Source: an uncultured Pelagibacteraceae bacterium
GTDB lineage: Bacteria > Pseudomonadota > Alphaproteobacteria > Pelagibacterales > Pelagibacteraceae
DNA: 64,000 bases
Assembly (NCBI GenBank): GCA_902588315.1
Contig: CACIOP010000003.1
Span: 33,329-97,328 of the forward strand
Reading direction: 5' to 3'
Shown here: positions 9,845 to 21,210 of the stretch, piece by piece
Position numbering within the stretch: position 1 is the stretch's first letter
Layout: each line of letters opens with the position of its first letter
Notes under the pieces: generated by a model
The model's database searches: none
Told to the model about the DNA's origin: nothing
The model's input: the letters and a program-made list of their open reading frames with translations, nothing else
Position numbers and translations under genes: made by a program

Positions 9845-9874
9845 CCCATATATTCCCATATATTCCCAAATATG
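9845..9874 (+). promoter_or_regulatory. Three tandem MraZ boxes upstream of mraZ
   Basis: CCCATATATT CCCATATATT CCCAAATATG: three CCCA (TGGG on the other strand) units at exact 10-nt period, about 25 bp upstream of the mraZ start. Confidence 0.8.
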
Positions 9875-9896
9875 GAATTTATAAATTTAAAAAAAC

Positions 9897-10364
9897 ATGT
9901 TTTTATCTACTTACGAGAACAAATTAGACAAAAAAGGGAGGGTTTCTGTGCCTGCTAGTTTCAGGTCATATTTATCAAACCTAGGTTACAATGGTGTAAT
10001 CTGTTATCCTTCCTTTAATAATTCTTCAATAGAGGCATGTTCTCAAGATAGAATTGAAAAAATTTCCTCAGCAATAGACTCTTTAAATCCTTTTGAGGAA
10101 AAAAGAGATTACTTTGCAACATCAATATTGGCAGAAAGTACAAATTTACAGTTTGATAGTGAAGGTAGAATTTCACTTTCATCAAAATTATTAAAACATG
10201 CAAAAATAAAAAATAGCATGTTGTTTGTTGGTCAAGGTCGAACGTTTCAGATTTGGGAACCAACAGCATTTGAAAAATTTAAGATATCAGCAAGAAAAAA
10301 AGCAAATATAAATCGAGCGGGTCTTAAATGGGAAAAACAGTTAAACAACAATGAGGGGAAATAA
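9897..10364 (+). CDS. mraZ: MraZ transcriptional regulator
   Basis: [21 protein letters not shown] and [27 protein letters not shown] AbrB-like repeats; heads the dcw cluster. Confidence 0.95.
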   Translation: MFLSTYENKLDKKGRVSVPASFRSYLSNLGYNGVICYPSFNNSSIEACSQDRIEKISSAIDSLNPFEEKRDYFATSILAESTNLQFDSEGRISLSSKLLKHAKIKNSMLFVGQGRTFQIWEPTAFEKFKISARKKANINRAGLKWEKQLNNNEGK

Positions 10365-10365
10365 G

Positions 10366-11847
10366 ATGACAATTAACTTTAAAGCACCAGAAATTAAAGA
10401 ATTACAGCCACGACTACTTGTATTAGGTGTGGGTGGAGCAGGTGGAAATGCTATTAACGAAATGATAGAAAATAATCTGCAAGGAGTAGAATTTATCGCA
10501 GTAAACACGGACGCACAAGATTTAAAGTTAAGTAAAGCAAAAACAAGAATTCAAATTGGTTTAAATTTAACAAAAGGTTTAGGTGCAGGAGCAAAACTTG
10601 ATATCGGTCAAGCAGCTGCTGATGAATCTTTAAATGAAATTGTAAATACACTTCAAGGTGCAAATATGGTGTTTATAGCAGCTGGTATGGGTGGTGGAAC
10701 GGGCACTGGTGCTGCTCATGTTATCGCAAGAGCTGCAAAAGAATTAAATATACTAACTGTAGGTGTTGTGACTCTTCCATTTTTATATGAAGGCCCCTCT
10801 AGAATGAGAAGAGCACAACAAGGTTTGGAGGAATTAAGAAAACATGTTGACACAATAATTGTTATCCCAAATCAAAATTTATTTAAAATAGCGAATGAAC
10901 AAACAACTTTTGAAGAATCTTTTAATCTTTCAAATAATGTTTTGATGCATGGCGTTCAAAGTATTACAGATCTAATGGTTAGACCTGGTTTGATCAACTT
11001 AGATTTTGCAGATGTTGAAACTGTAATGGCAGCCATGGGTAAAGCTATGATGGGAACGGGTGAAGCTGAAGGTGAAGGTAGAGCTCTTAAAGCAGCAGAG
11101 ATGGCAATTAGTAATCCATTAATAGATGACTACACTTTAAAAGGTGCAAAAGGATTACTGGTAAATATCACTGGAGGTAAAGATCTGAAACTCTTTGAGG
11201 TTGATGAAGCTGTTAATAAAGTTAGAGCGGAAGTTGATCCTGAAGCTGAGTTAATTATTGGTGCTATAACTGATACAGAGCTAGATGGCAAGATGAGAGT
11301 TTCAATTGTTGCAACCTCATTAGATGGTCAACAACCTGAGTCAAAATCCGTGGTAAATATGGTTCATAGAATTCAAAACCGTAATCCTGGTTATTCAGAT
11401 TTTTCAAACATGGGTTCCTCTCAATCCTTTAATTTTTCAAACTCAACAGCATCAAACCCTGTTACACATGGCGCTAATGCTTTGAAGCTTGAAAATGAGA
11501 TTGTCCAAGAACAACAAACTGAAAGCTCTCATAATCAAATGATGAATGAAGAAGTTATTCAAAATTCTAGTATGGAAAGTGAAAGTATAGTTGAAGACAG
11601 TTCAGTTAATGAAATGGAAAAATCTTTTGCTCAAGAAGCTGTGGAAGCTTCCCATGAAGATCATCAAGATATTAACAACGAACAAGAAATCTCTAATGAT
11701 TTAAAAGAATTCGGAGTTGATTCAGATGCACCAGATTTATTTAGTTCAGAATCTGATAATTCAAGACCTGAAGATTTATTGACTTCAGATGAAAAGGAAG
11801 AAGATGATCTTGAGATACCAGCATTCTTAAGAAGACAAAAAAATTAA
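10366..11847 (+). CDS. ftsZ: Cell division protein FtsZ
   Basis: Tubulin signature [24 protein letters not shown]-terminal conserved peptide [14 protein letters not shown] at 10366 preferred (AGGGG upstream); ORF track opens at 10351. Confidence 0.98.
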   Translation: MTINFKAPEIKELQPRLLVLGVGGAGGNAINEMIENNLQGVEFIAVNTDAQDLKLSKAKTRIQIGLNLTKGLGAGAKLDIGQAAADESLNEIVNTLQGANMVFIAAGMGGGTGTGAAHVIARAAKELNILTVGVVTLPFLYEGPSRMRRAQQGLEELRKHVDTIIVIPNQNLFKIANEQTTFEESFNLSNNVLMHGVQSITDLMVRPGLINLDFADVETVMAAMGKAMMGTGEAEGEGRALKAAEMAISNPLIDDYTLKGAKGLLVNITGGKDLKLFEVDEAVNKVRAEVDPEAELIIGAITDTELDGKMRVSIVATSLDGQQPESKSVVNMVHRIQNRNPGYSDFSNMGSSQSFNFSNSTASNPVTHGANALKLENEIVQEQQTESSHNQMMNEEVIQNSSMESESIVEDSSVNEMEKSFAQEAVEASHEDHQDINNEQEISNDLKEFGVDSDAPDLFSSESDNSRPEDLLTSDEKEEDDLEIPAFLRRQKN

Positions 11848-11865
11848 TGGTCTTCCAAGAGATAA

Positions 11866-12876
11866 ATGGACGCCACCATAGTACCAAAAATGCAAAAGCA
11901 TTATCCGGTACTGCTAAAAGAAATTATTAGCGTTATTTCCCCTCAACATGGTGGCACATTTATTGATTGTACTTTCGGTCAAGGTGGTTATTCCAAAAAA
12001 ATTTTAGATTTTAAAAATACAAAAGTAATAGCTATTGATAGAGACAAAGAAAGTGAAAAAATTGCTTATCAATTTAAAGAAAACTTTGAAGATAGATTTG
12101 TTTTTAAAAATATAAAATTTAGTCAATTAAGTAATTTAAAGCTCAAAAATGAAAATGTAAGAGGTGTAATTTTTGATCTTGGTTACTCTTATACTCAAAT
12201 AAAAGATCCACAAAAAGGATTGTCATTCTCTGATAGTGGTAAATTAAATATGCAGCTCGGATTAAATAGTTATTCAGCAGAGGATGTAATCAATAAACTC
12301 GATGAAAAAGAATTAGAAAGGATTTTTAAATTTTTTGGAGATGAAAAAGAAGCAAAATTTATTGTACGAAATATCATAAAAGAAAGATCAAAAAATCAAA
12401 TTGATACCAAATCTTTAGTTAAAATTATTGACAAATCAAAAAAAAGAAAAAATTTTAAAGTTCATAATGCGACCAAAGTTTTTCAGGCACTTAGAATATT
12501 TGTAAATAAAGAAATAAGTGAATTAATTTATGGGCTTATTAATGCAACAAAAGTTTTAAAAAAAGGAGGCATTTTAGGTGTAGTTACATTTCATTCTTTA
12601 GAAGATAAAATAGTAAAATATTTTTTTAAAAGTCTCTCTGAAAATAAAAGTATTTCACGATATAGCCCAGTTATTGAACAAGAAGATACATTGTTTAACT
12701 TAATTCAAAAAAAACCAATTACACCCTCAGATGAGGAGGTGAATGAAAATCCACCATCTAGATCTGCTAAATTTAGATATGCAATTAAAAAAAAAGATTT
12801 TTATAATTTTGATACTGATATAGAGGAACAATTTAGAAATTACATTGAAATTGAAAATTATGGAGAAAAACTGTGA
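11866..12876 (+). CDS. rsmH: 16S rRNA m4C1402 methyltransferase RsmH (MraW)
   Basis: [67 protein letters not shown]. Confidence 0.95.
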   Translation: MDATIVPKMQKHYPVLLKEIISVISPQHGGTFIDCTFGQGGYSKKILDFKNTKVIAIDRDKESEKIAYQFKENFEDRFVFKNIKFSQLSNLKLKNENVRGVIFDLGYSYTQIKDPQKGLSFSDSGKLNMQLGLNSYSAEDVINKLDEKELERIFKFFGDEKEAKFIVRNIIKERSKNQIDTKSLVKIIDKSKKRKNFKVHNATKVFQALRIFVNKEISELIYGLINATKVLKKGGILGVVTFHSLEDKIVKYFFKSLSENKSISRYSPVIEQEDTLFNLIQKKPITPSDEEVNENPPSRSAKFRYAIKKKDFYNFDTDIEEQFRNYIEIENYGEKL

Positions 12877-13178
12877 AAAAGTTTGCTTTAGCAGTGGTGA
12901 TTTTTTTTTTAGTACTCTCAACTGCAATAATAAAAAATACGACTAAACAGATTGAAGATGAAATATTTACGGTAAAAGAGAATATTAGAATTTTAAAGAC
13001 TGAATTTGAAAATGTATCTTTGGAGCATGATTATTTAAGTTCCTCAGAAAGGTTACTTGAATATCAGTCTCAGTATTTTGAGGATGAGTTGTTTCAAAAA
13101 AATATAAACGACATAAGAGTCTACAATATTTTAAATGATGGAAATAAAATCCAAAATTTTAAAATTATTAAAGAGTAA
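12873..13178 (+). CDS. ftsL: FtsL-like division protein
   Basis: Small bitopic coiled-coil protein between rsmH and ftsI. Confidence 0.7.
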   Translation: MKKFALAVVIFFLVLSTAIIKNTTKQIEDEIFTVKENIRILKTEFENVSLEHDYLSSSERLLEYQSQYFEDELFQKNINDIRVYNILNDGNKIQNFKIIKE

Positions 13179-14869
13179 TGGCTGATAATAAATTAAAATT
13201 AACTATAGAAGACTATAAAAGTGAGTTTACATTTAAAAAAAAAGAAAATGGATTAAATATTCAATTTAATCGTATAGCTTTTATTTTCTTCGTTTTTTTT
13301 ATCATATATTTAATTTACACAATACACCTAGTTCACTTAGGTTCACGAAAGAGTAAATTAGAAAACATCAATAATCTTCCTTCATTTAAAAATAAGCTTT
13401 ATCGAGCAGATATGATAGATATTAATGGAAATTATTTAGCTAAGACAGTTAAATCGATTGATATTGGTTTAAAAACTTCAGATATAATCAATGAAAAAAA
13501 ATTACTTCTAAGTTTAAATATTATTTTTCCTTATAAAAATTTTGATGAAATTAAAAAAAAAATAAAAACTAAGAAATTTTTTTATTTAGAAAAGAAAATT
13601 TCAGAGGAAAATTATGAAAAAATTATGAATTTAGGGGACAAATCTTTAGTTCCAGAAGAGAGAGTTTTAAGAATCTATCCACAAAAAAATCTTTTTAGTC
13701 ATGTTTTAGGTCAGATAGATGATGACAACAATGGTATTTCTGGATTAGAAAAATCGTTAAATGATGAACTTAGAAAATCAAGTGAGTCAATTAAACTTAC
13801 TTTAGATAAAGATATCCAATTTTTAATTAGAAAAGAATTAATTAAATATCAGGAAATATTTAAAAGCAAAGGTAGCGCAGCTATTTTAATGGATGTTAAT
13901 AATGGCAATATTTTATCATTAGTTTCTTTGCCAGATTTTAATCCAAATGAAAGACAAAATATTACAGATCCAAATTATATCAATAGGGTAACTAAAGGAA
14001 CATATGAACTTGGGTCAGTATTTAAAGCATTTACTTTTGCTAGCGCCTTAAATGAAAAGGTAATTAAACCAGAGACTGAATTTTTAGATTTACCCAAATC
14101 AATAAAATGTGACAAATACAGAATAGGTGAGTACGACAATGAAATACCATCAGATTTAACTGCAGAGCAAATTTTAGTTAGATCTGGAAATATAGGATCA
14201 GTAAAAATTGCCCAAAAAGTTGGCTCAGAAAAATTTAAATTATTTTTAGAAAAAGTCGGCGTGCTAAGTGGTATTGATTTTGATATTGAAGAAGTTGCTC
14301 CTCAAAAAAATTATGATTTTGGAAAATGCAGATTGGCTACAGCTTCTTTTGGACATGGAATAGCAACTACAATTCTTCAATTAGCAAAAGGTTATTCTAT
14401 TTTATCAAATGGAGGGTATGAAATTAAACCAACATTAATTTATAAAGAAAATAATTTTAATAAAAAAAATAAAAGAATATTAAACAGAGGTATTTCAGAG
14501 CAAGTTGTTAGCGCTTTAAGAAAAATTGTAAATACTGAGGAAGGGACAGCTAAATTTGCAGATGTTCAAAATTATGAAATTGGTGGAAAAACAGGAACCG
14601 CCGATCAACCTGAGGGAGGAGCATATTCTGAGGCTAAAATAAATACTTTTGCCTCCATTTTTCCCACATCAAATCCACAATTTGTTTTTGTTGTAATGCT
14701 AGATACTCCAAAAAAATCTAAAGATTATTATTATAAGTATAGACATCGAAAAGGAGGGTGGAAGGGCACTCTTTATAATACTGCTGGCTGGACCTCAGTA
14801 GAGGTAGCTGGAAAAGTTATAGATAAAATCGGGCCTATTTTAGCCACAAAATATATAGAGGTTAATTAA
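13178..14869 (+). CDS. ftsI: Peptidoglycan transpeptidase FtsI / PBP3
   Basis: SVFK, SGN, KTGTAD catalytic motifs; N-terminal TM. Confidence 0.93.
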   Translation: MADNKLKLTIEDYKSEFTFKKKENGLNIQFNRIAFIFFVFFIIYLIYTIHLVHLGSRKSKLENINNLPSFKNKLYRADMIDINGNYLAKTVKSIDIGLKTSDIINEKKLLLSLNIIFPYKNFDEIKKKIKTKKFFYLEKKISEENYEKIMNLGDKSLVPEERVLRIYPQKNLFSHVLGQIDDDNNGISGLEKSLNDELRKSSESIKLTLDKDIQFLIRKELIKYQEIFKSKGSAAILMDVNNGNILSLVSLPDFNPNERQNITDPNYINRVTKGTYELGSVFKAFTFASALNEKVIKPETEFLDLPKSIKCDKYRIGEYDNEIPSDLTAEQILVRSGNIGSVKIAQKVGSEKFKLFLEKVGVLSGIDFDIEEVAPQKNYDFGKCRLATASFGHGIATTILQLAKGYSILSNGGYEIKPTLIYKENNFNKKNKRILNRGISEQVVSALRKIVNTEEGTAKFADVQNYEIGGKTGTADQPEGGAYSEAKINTFASIFPTSNPQFVFVVMLDTPKKSKDYYYKYRHRKGGWKGTLYNTAGWTSVEVAGKVIDKIGPILATKYIEVN

Positions 14870-14871
14870 TT

Positions 14872-17715
14872 ATGCTTCTAGGAAACTACTTTCATAACAT
14901 AAATAAAAATTATAAAAATTTTTCTTTTTCAGGAATTTCATTTGACACGAATACTATAAAAAAAAATAATATTTTTTTTGCAATCAAAGGAAATAGCATT
15001 GATGGTAATAAATTTATTCCTAAAGCAATAAAAAAAGGATCTAAAATTATTGTAACCGAAAGAAAAACAAATCAATTCCAAAATGGAATTTTGTATATTC
15101 ATACAAATAATGTAAGAAAATTGTTAGCTGAAACTGCTTTTAAAATTTATAATAAAAAACCAAAAAATTTAATTGCAGTTACTGGAACAAATGGAAAATC
15201 ATCAGTTGCAGATTTTTATTATCAAATTTTAAAATTAAATAATAAAAAAGGCGCTTCAATTGGTACATTAGGTATTAAATCAAAAAGTATTAATTTGAAT
15301 TTATCTAATACTACAATAGATCCAATAAAATTGGCTAAAATATTAAGCAAGTTAAAAAATCAAAAAATAGAAAATGTAATTATGGAAGCCTCAAGTCATG
15401 GTTTAAAGCAAAATAGATTAGATGGTTTAAAGTTTAATTCAGGTATATTTACCAATCTATCCCAGGATCATCTTGATTATCATAAAAATTTAAAAAACTA
15501 TTTAAAAGCAAAACTTTATTTATTTGAAAACCTAATCACAAAAAGAGGAAATGTAATTACAGATCAATTAATACCTGAGTTTAGAAAAATAAAAAAAATT
15601 GTAATTAATAAGAAATTAAAATTGCATACAATTAATGATCAGAAAAATAATCTAAAGCTTTTATCTCATAATTTTAAAGGAGAGGTTCAATTTCTTAAAA
15701 TTAAATTAAATAGTACAATAAGGGATATAAATTTAAATTTAATTGGAAAAATACAATTAAAAAATGTTTTAATGGCAATAATTGCAGCAAAATATAGCGG
15801 TATTAGTTTAGATAAAATTTTAAATACAATTCCAAAATTAAAAGCAGTTGAGGGAAGGTTTGAAAAAATTGGTAAAATTAAAAATCAATCAAAAGTAATT
15901 CTTGATTATGCTCATACGCCTGATGCTTTAAAAACTTGTCTTTTAAATCTTAGAGAACAATTTCCTAATAAAACAATCACAGTTCTATTCGGTTGTGGGG
16001 GAAATAGGGACCAAAATAAAAGATCTAAAATGGGAAAAATAGCTAGTGATTTTGCAGATAGTATAATTCTTACAAATGATAATCCTAGATTTGAAAATCC
16101 TCAAAAAATAAGAAGAGATATAAAAAAGGGAATTAAAAAAAAGAGAATTATTGAAATATCTAATAGAGCAATAGCAATAACACAAGCTATTCATAATTTG
16201 AATTCAGGTGATATCTTGTTAGTTGCTGGTAAAGGCCATGAGAAAACGCAAGATATTGGAAATAAGAAAATTTTCTTTTCAGACAGAAAAATAATTCTAA
16301 ATGCTATTAAGAAAAAAAATATCAATTTATCAGATAATTTAAAATTAAATGTGGTTAAAGAGGCAGCTAAAATTAAAAAATTATCTCAGTACACACCTTT
16401 AAAACAAGCAAGAATTAATTCACAGGAGGTCACTAAAAATGATATTTTTTTTGCTATTAAAGGAAAAAAAAATGATGGTAATAAATATGTTGCACAATCA
16501 TTCAATAGAAAAGCTGCTTTGGCTGTAGTAAATAAAATTCAAAATAAATTAGATAAAAGTCGTCAGATCAAAGTAAATAATACTTTAAAATTCCTAACAG
16601 ATATTTCAAAAACTTTTAGAAAAAGCATTGATACAAATATAGTAGCTATTACAGGTAGTTGTGGCAAAACTACACTTAAAGAATTACTGGGCAATATATT
16701 AAGTAAAATTTCGAACGTAAGCATTTCTCCAAAATCTTATAACAATAAATTTGGAGTTCCTTTGAGTCTTTTTAATTTAAAACCAAATGATGAATTTGGA
16801 ATTTTAGAAGTTGGAATGGATAAAAAAGGTGAAATTGATTATTTATCAAAATTAATAGAACCAGATGTTGGAGTAATAACAAATGTAAATTATGCACATG
16901 CTAAAAATTTTAAAAATATCAAACAAATTGCTTTGGCAAAATCTGAAATTATTAATAACATAAAACCTAATGGTTATGTAGTATTGAATGCAGATGATAA
17001 TTTTTTTCAATTACATAAAAAAATTGCCAAAGAAAAGAAAATTAAAATTATTTCTTTTGGCATTAAAAGTCAGAGCGCAGACATTAAATTAATTAACATA
17101 AAGGCTTTTGGAAAAAGATTTAAAATATATATTAAATTAAATAATAAAAAAAAGCATTTCATATTATCAAACGATTTTCAAAACAATATATACAATGTAC
17201 TTTCTGCTTTAGCAGTTATTAGCATTTATAAAAATATATTTAAATTCAATGAAAAAATTTTTCTCAATTTTAAAATTCCTGGGGGAAGAGGAGACCATTC
17301 TGTGGTTAAAATTGAGAATAAAAAAATTAATTTAATCGATCAAAGTTATAATTCAAATCCGTTATCATTAAAATCAGCAATAAAAAATTTTGATAAAATA
17401 AACTTAAAAAAATCAAATAAATATTTATTAATTGGTGACATGTTGGAGCTTGGTAATCATTCTAAAAAACTTCATAAATCTATTTCCCCAATAATAAATC
17501 AAACCAAGATAGATAAGGTATTTGTAAAAGGAAAATTGGCTTCAATAATATTTGAAAATATCTCAAAAGGTAAAAGAGGGAGGATTTTATCAAACAAATC
17601 TCAAATTGTTGAATTTATTAGAAAAGATTTAAATAATAATGATTATTTAATGATTAAAGCCTCACTTGCGACAGGATTCAACGACATAGTGAAAGATCTG
17701 AAAGGATTACATTAA
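14872..17715 (+). CDS. murEF: Fused MurE-MurF bifunctional Mur ligase
   Basis: Two Mur-ligase modules in one 947-aa frame: VTGTNGKSSVADFYYQ ... DNPRFENP (meso-DAP MurE) and ITGSCGKTTLKELLGN ... DQSYNSNPLSLKSAI (MurF). Confidence 0.92.
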   Translation: MLLGNYFHNINKNYKNFSFSGISFDTNTIKKNNIFFAIKGNSIDGNKFIPKAIKKGSKIIVTERKTNQFQNGILYIHTNNVRKLLAETAFKIYNKKPKNLIAVTGTNGKSSVADFYYQILKLNNKKGASIGTLGIKSKSINLNLSNTTIDPIKLAKILSKLKNQKIENVIMEASSHGLKQNRLDGLKFNSGIFTNLSQDHLDYHKNLKNYLKAKLYLFENLITKRGNVITDQLIPEFRKIKKIVINKKLKLHTINDQKNNLKLLSHNFKGEVQFLKIKLNSTIRDINLNLIGKIQLKNVLMAIIAAKYSGISLDKILNTIPKLKAVEGRFEKIGKIKNQSKVILDYAHTPDALKTCLLNLREQFPNKTITVLFGCGGNRDQNKRSKMGKIASDFADSIILTNDNPRFENPQKIRRDIKKGIKKKRIIEISNRAIAITQAIHNLNSGDILLVAGKGHEKTQDIGNKKIFFSDRKIILNAIKKKNINLSDNLKLNVVKEAAKIKKLSQYTPLKQARINSQEVTKNDIFFAIKGKKNDGNKYVAQSFNRKAALAVVNKIQNKLDKSRQIKVNNTLKFLTDISKTFRKSIDTNIVAITGSCGKTTLKELLGNILSKISNVSISPKSYNNKFGVPLSLFNLKPNDEFGILEVGMDKKGEIDYLSKLIEPDVGVITNVNYAHAKNFKNIKQIALAKSEIINNIKPNGYVVLNADDNFFQLHKKIAKEKKIKIISFGIKSQSADIKLINIKAFGKRFKIYIKLNNKKKHFILSNDFQNNIYNVLSALAVISIYKNIFKFNEKIFLNFKIPGGRGDHSVVKIENKKINLIDQSYNSNPLSLKSAIKNFDKINLKKSNKYLLIGDMLELGNHSKKLHKSISPIINQTKIDKVFVKGKLASIIFENISKGKRGRILSNKSQIVEFIRKDLNNNDYLMIKASLATGFNDIVKDLKGLH

Positions 17716-18801
17716 ATGCTTTATCAATTTTTATTAAATTTTGTTGATACCTTTAGTTTTTTAAATGTATTTAAATATTTAACTTTTAGAACAGGTTTAT
17801 CTTTTTTTACCTCATTGGTTATAGTGCTGATTATTGGAGGTCCTTTTATTAAATTTTTTTCAAAACAAAAAATTTTAAATCCAATTCGGGACGATGGACC
17901 TGAAGATCATATAGTTAAAAAAATTGGTACACCAACAATGGGAGGCTTAATAATTTTATTCGGCTTATTAGTATCAGTAATATTTTGGGCAGATTTATCA
18001 AATATTAATATTTTATTTTGTATTTACATAGCAATTACTTTTGGTTTACTGGGAGCATATGATGACTTTAAGAAAATTAAATATAGCAACTCATCAGGAA
18101 TTTCTTCAAAGTTTAAATTAACTTCACAAATAATTATAGCAATTATTGGTTTAAGTTTTTTTGTTTATTTTAATGATTATCAAGATTTAAATAATTTATA
18201 CTTTCCATTCTTTAAAAATTTAATCATAAACCTTGGATGGTTTTTTATGCCATTTGCAATATTCGTAATTATTGGTTCGTCTAATGCTGTTAACCTTACG
18301 GATGGATTAGATGGTCTAGCAACAGTGCCTGTAATATTAGTTGCGGCATGCTTTGCTTTTATAAGTTATGTTACTGGAAACATTGTATTTTCTAATTATT
18401 TACAAATTCCCTATATAGAAGGAACTGGTGAAGTATCAATTTTTTGTGGGGCAATTATTGGCTCTTGTTTAGGATTTTTATGGTTTAATGCTCCACCTGC
18501 TAAAATTTTTATGGGTGATACGGGCTCTTTATCTCTTGGAGGATCTTTAGGTGCAGTGGGAATTATCACAAAGCATGAAATTGTTTTAGCTATTACTGGT
18601 GGTCTTTTTGTACTAGAGGCAGTTTCAGTAATGGTTCAGGTAATTTCGTTTAAACTTACAGGAAAAAGAATTTTTAAAATGGCACCCATTCATCATCATT
18701 TTGAGAAAAAAGGATGGCCAGAGTCTACAGTTGTGATTAGGTTTTGGATTATCTCTATAATTCTAGCAATGATTGGTTTAGCTACCTTAAAATTAAGATA
18801 A
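17716..18801 (+). CDS. mraY: Phospho-MurNAc-pentapeptide transferase MraY
   Basis: PTMGGLIIL, NAVNLTDGLDGLA, NAPPAKIFMGDTGSL, HHHFEKKGWPE. Confidence 0.97.
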   Translation: MLYQFLLNFVDTFSFLNVFKYLTFRTGLSFFTSLVIVLIIGGPFIKFFSKQKILNPIRDDGPEDHIVKKIGTPTMGGLIILFGLLVSVIFWADLSNINILFCIYIAITFGLLGAYDDFKKIKYSNSSGISSKFKLTSQIIIAIIGLSFFVYFNDYQDLNNLYFPFFKNLIINLGWFFMPFAIFVIIGSSNAVNLTDGLDGLATVPVILVAACFAFISYVTGNIVFSNYLQIPYIEGTGEVSIFCGAIIGSCLGFLWFNAPPAKIFMGDTGSLSLGGSLGAVGIITKHEIVLAITGGLFVLEAVSVMVQVISFKLTGKRIFKMAPIHHHFEKKGWPESTVVIRFWIISIILAMIGLATLKLR

Positions 18802-20099
18802 TGAAAGTATTTAATAATATTTTTTTAAGAAAAAAAATATTAATTTATGGTTTAGGAAAGAGTGGCATTTCATCTTATAAGTTTTTAAAAAATAAGTCCG
18901 ATGTTTATTTGTTTGATGATAATCAAAAAATTCAATTAAAATATAAAAAAAAAATAATTAGATTTGACCAAATTCAAAAAACAAATTTTGATAGAATTAT
19001 TATTAGTCCTGGAATTGATATTTCAAATTGTAAATTATCAAAATTTTTAAATAAAAATTTTAAAAAAATTCATACCGACCTAGATGTGTTGTTTTCATTT
19101 TATAACAATGAAAGTATTACGATTACGGGAACTAACGGTAAATCTACAACTGCAAAAATTTTACATGATGCTTTAATCGATCAAAAAAGAGACTCAAGAC
19201 TTATTGGAAATATTGGAAATCCAGCATTATCAGAAAAAAATATTACAAAAAAAACAATCTTTGTAATAGAGGCGTCTTCTTATCAGCTAGATTACAGCAA
19301 TATATTTAGATCAAAATATGCATTAATTTTAAACATAACTGCAGACCACATTGAGAGACATAAAAGTTTAAGGAATTATGTAAATGCTAAATTCAAATTA
19401 TTAAAATCTCAAATAAGAGGATCTTTCGCATACGTAAAAAAAGAGGATGAACTAATAACCAAAAAATTAAATAAAAATAATTATAGTTCAAAAATTTACA
19501 GAGTGCAGACCTCTAGAATAGATAAAAAGTTAAATAAAATTACTAATAAATATTTTATATCTGATGGCAATAAAGAAAATTTGTCATTTATATTGAAAAT
19601 TGCTCCAAGATTAAAACTTAATTTCAAAAAATTAATTAAAACCATTAATAAATTTAAAGGTCTAGATTTCAGACAACAAATTATATTTGATAAAAAAAAT
19701 CTCACAATAATTAACGATTCTAAATCTACAAGCTTTGCTTCTTCAGAAAATATATTAAAAAATTTAAATAATGCCTATTGGATCTTAGGAGGAATTCCCA
19801 AAAAAGCAGATAAATTTAAACTATCAAAAATAAAGTGTAAAAATATCAAAGCTTATATTTTTGGATCATATCATAGAGAATTTATAAAAATTTTAAAAAA
19901 TAGATTAAAAATTAAAAATTTTAAAAATTTACAAGAAACTCTTAAGGTTATTTTTTCAGAAATTAATATTCAACAATCTAAAAAAAATATTATTTTTTTT
20001 AGTCCAGCTGGAGCTTCATTTGATAGTTTCAAAAATTTTGAAGATAGAGGACATTATTTTAATCAAATTATTAAAAAGTATATAAATGCAAAGCGATAG
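18801..20099 (+). CDS. murD: UDP-MurNAc-alanine--D-glutamate ligase MurD
   Basis: ITGTNGKSTTAKIL, EASSYQLD, NDSKSTSFASS; ATG at 18801 overlaps mraY stop (ORF opens at 18744). Confidence 0.92.
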   Translation: MKVFNNIFLRKKILIYGLGKSGISSYKFLKNKSDVYLFDDNQKIQLKYKKKIIRFDQIQKTNFDRIIISPGIDISNCKLSKFLNKNFKKIHTDLDVLFSFYNNESITITGTNGKSTTAKILHDALIDQKRDSRLIGNIGNPALSEKNITKKTIFVIEASSYQLDYSNIFRSKYALILNITADHIERHKSLRNYVNAKFKLLKSQIRGSFAYVKKEDELITKKLNKNNYSSKIYRVQTSRIDKKLNKITNKYFISDGNKENLSFILKIAPRLKLNFKKLIKTINKFKGLDFRQQIIFDKKNLTIINDSKSTSFASSENILKNLNNAYWILGGIPKKADKFKLSKIKCKNIKAYIFGSYHREFIKILKNRLKIKNFKNLQETLKVIFSEINIQQSKKNIIFFSPAGASFDSFKNFEDRGHYFNQIIKKYINAKR

Positions 20100-21207
20100 T
20101 ATTGTTTACAAATTTTATTATCAATGGTGGAAAAACATAGATAAATCTATTTTTTTATTAATAAGTTTATTATTTATTATTGGATTATTTTTTTCTTTAG
20201 TTTCAACTTCTCTAATAGCTTCTGATAAGTTAGATACCAACAGTTATTTCTTCTTTTTTAAGCACTTGATTTATGTGTTAATTGGAATATGTCTTATTTT
20301 TATATTTTCCTCTTTAAATTCAGATCAATTATATAAATACTCTATTATTCTTTTTTTTATTTCACTTATTTCTCTTTTTTTTGTGCCATTCGTTGGTGTT
20401 GAAGTTAAAGGGTCTAAAAGATGGATAGATTTATTTATTTTACCAAGATTTCAACCCATAGAGGTTCTAAAACCATTTTTGATAATAATTTTAGCAACTA
20501 TTCTGTGCGATATTAGATCAAATATTTTATTTAAGTATTTGATATCTATTATTTTGATATCAATCATTTGTTTACTTTTAATAGTTCAACCAGATATTGG
20601 CCAAACTTTATTAGTGATATTTTCTTGGGCGGTTCTAATCTTCACATCAGGAATTAATATATACATTCTTTTGGCAATAATTTTTATTGGCATATTTTCG
20701 CTTGCTTATCTAATTATTTTTGTACCTAAGTTTGATTATATCCAAGGACGAATTTTTTCTTTTTTTAACAGAGAAACAGGTAGTCATAATTTCCAATCCG
20801 ATAAAGCATTAGAGTCAATTACAAGTGGAGGTTTTTTTGGCAAAGGTATAGGCGAGGGGGTTCTTAAAAATAGAGTTCCAGAGGCTCATACTGACTATAT
20901 TATTTCAGTAATTTCTGAAGAGTTTGGTGTTGTTGCCATAATCTTAATATTATTATTGTTTTTGATATTAATTTATATGGTTTTTAAAAAGATAAGTTTT
21001 GAAACAAATGATAAAGCTAAACTTATTTTAATTGGATCTATTAGTTTAATATTAATGCAGGCCACAATTCATATTGGAGTTAATATAAGATTATTTCCGA
21101 CTACTGGAATGACATTACCTTTTTTAAGTTATGGTGGTTCATCGATAATAAGTACATCAATATTAGCTGGTATAATTTTAAATTTAACAAAAAGAAAAAT
21201 AACTTAA
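20086..21207 (+). CDS. ftsW: Lipid II polymerase FtsW (SEDS)
   Basis: Polytopic; GVEVKGSKRWIDLF, QPDIGQTLL, PEAHTDYIISVISEEFG, FPTTGMTLPFLSYGGSS. Confidence 0.95.
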   Translation: MQSDSIVYKFYYQWWKNIDKSIFLLISLLFIIGLFFSLVSTSLIASDKLDTNSYFFFFKHLIYVLIGICLIFIFSSLNSDQLYKYSIILFFISLISLFFVPFVGVEVKGSKRWIDLFILPRFQPIEVLKPFLIIILATILCDIRSNILFKYLISIILISIICLLLIVQPDIGQTLLVIFSWAVLIFTSGINIYILLAIIFIGIFSLAYLIIFVPKFDYIQGRIFSFFNRETGSHNFQSDKALESITSGGFFGKGIGEGVLKNRVPEAHTDYIISVISEEFGVVAIILILLLFLILIYMVFKKISFETNDKAKLILIGSISLILMQATIHIGVNIRLFPTTGMTLPFLSYGGSSIISTSILAGIILNLTKRKIT

Positions 21208-21210
21208 TAA

